Source: Mobilitalea sp. (lineage in GTDB: Bacteria > Bacillota_A > Clostridia > Lachnospirales > Lachnospiraceae). Taken from it: a DNA stretch of 31,568 nt. Location of the stretch: positions 1 through 31,568 of the forward strand of contig JARKQP010000576.1 in NCBI GenBank assembly GCA_029974875.1. The letters run 5' to 3'. This document shows positions 31,418 to 31,568 of this stretch, piece by piece (position 1 is the first letter of the stretch; each line of letters opens with the position of its first letter). The position numbers were made by a program, and so were the translations under genes. Under the pieces are notes generated by a model. That model saw only the letters and a list, made by a program, of their open reading frames with translations, did not search any database and was not told where the DNA came from.

Positions 31418-31568
31418 TTACTGCTGAGCTTTCCATGCATCTAACTGTGCCTGGTATTCTGCTAATACTTTCTCTGCACCTGCATCATTCAGATTCTTAA
31501 TAAACTCATCATATGCCTTTAAATCTACAGAACCGCTTTCTACGCCCGGCTTATATTCACCGATTACG
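31418..31568 (-). CDS. Sugar ABC importer substrate-binding protein, C-terminal end (operon B, partial)
   Basis: The last 49 codons of a binding protein run in from the right edge, ending AQLDAWKAQQ and a TAA stop. They align with the end of the operon A lipoprotein (EYKP, ESGSVDL, EF, AEYQ against NEYQ, QLDAW). The order binding protein, LplB, LplC therefore repeats that of operon A. The signal peptide and binding lobes are outside the window. Confidence 0.85.
   Translation of the reverse strand, partial: VIGEYKPGVESGSVDLKAYDEFIKNLNDAGAEKVLAEYQAQLDAWKAQQ

Overview
The window looks like chromosome of an anaerobic gut Firmicute, most likely a Lachnospiraceae/Clostridia member. The evidence is the strong AAGGAGG-type ribosome sites, moderate-to-low GC, sigma-A type promoters, LplB/LplC-type sugar importers, a YesM-type sensor kinase and AraC regulators carrying GH39 domains. 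Nearly every gene is on the minus strand. The exceptions are a flavodoxin-ferredoxin protein (2577-3536) and two AraC-GH39 regulators (21137-26006).

The theme is import and breakdown of sugars or glycosides whose bonds need oxidation-assisted or carbon-carbon cleavage. I recognise both subunits of the C-glycoside deglycosidase (CGD) family, known from DgpB/DgpC, DfgA/DfgB and CarB/CarC. The alpha subunit is a metal-dependent TIM barrel and the beta subunit is a small DUF6379 protein. Operon A (20903 down to 14403) runs: substrate-binding lipoprotein, LplB permease, LplC permease, a single-chain CGD with beta fused to alpha, and a PhlG/phloretin-hydrolase-like protein. Operon B (from beyond the right edge down to 26139) runs: binding protein (only its 3' end is here), LplB, LplC, an NTF2-like protein, separate CGD beta, separate CGD alpha. 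Between them lie two AraC-GH39 regulators, divergent from operon A and convergent with operon B.

To the left are accessory modules. Two paralogous pairs of a TIM-barrel sugar isomerase/epimerase followed by a Gfo/Idh/MocA oxidoreductase lie at 13007-11090 and 5564-3668. There are two MurR/RpiR regulators (14068-13286 and 10842-10066), the second co-transcribed with a third AraC-GH39 protein (10038-7630). A short unit at 7340-5927 encodes an odd TIM-barrel protein, which lacks the N-terminal part of CGD alpha and carries a CGD beta tail at its C terminus, followed by an NTF2-like protein. The left edge holds a TetR regulator, a YesM-type histidine kinase and the first codons of its response regulator, all apparently one transcript, with the flavodoxin-ferredoxin gene divergent from tetR.

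Proposed joint working (inference from known C-glycoside pathways): the ABC systems import a plant glycoside. A Gfo/Idh/MocA enzyme oxidises the sugar at C3. CGD then splits the sugar-aglycone bond, the isomerases handle the keto-sugar, and the PhlG-like enzyme could cleave an acyl-phloroglucinol type aglycone.

The non-coding DNA is also structured. There is a 61-bp two-hairpin repeat (one copy near 6.4 kb, three in tandem near 31 kb), a similar hairpin after each binding-protein gene, and a near-identical terminator module after three different units. The energising ATPase of the ABC systems is not in the window, as is usual for LplABC/CUT1-type importers that share an MsmX-like ATPase.
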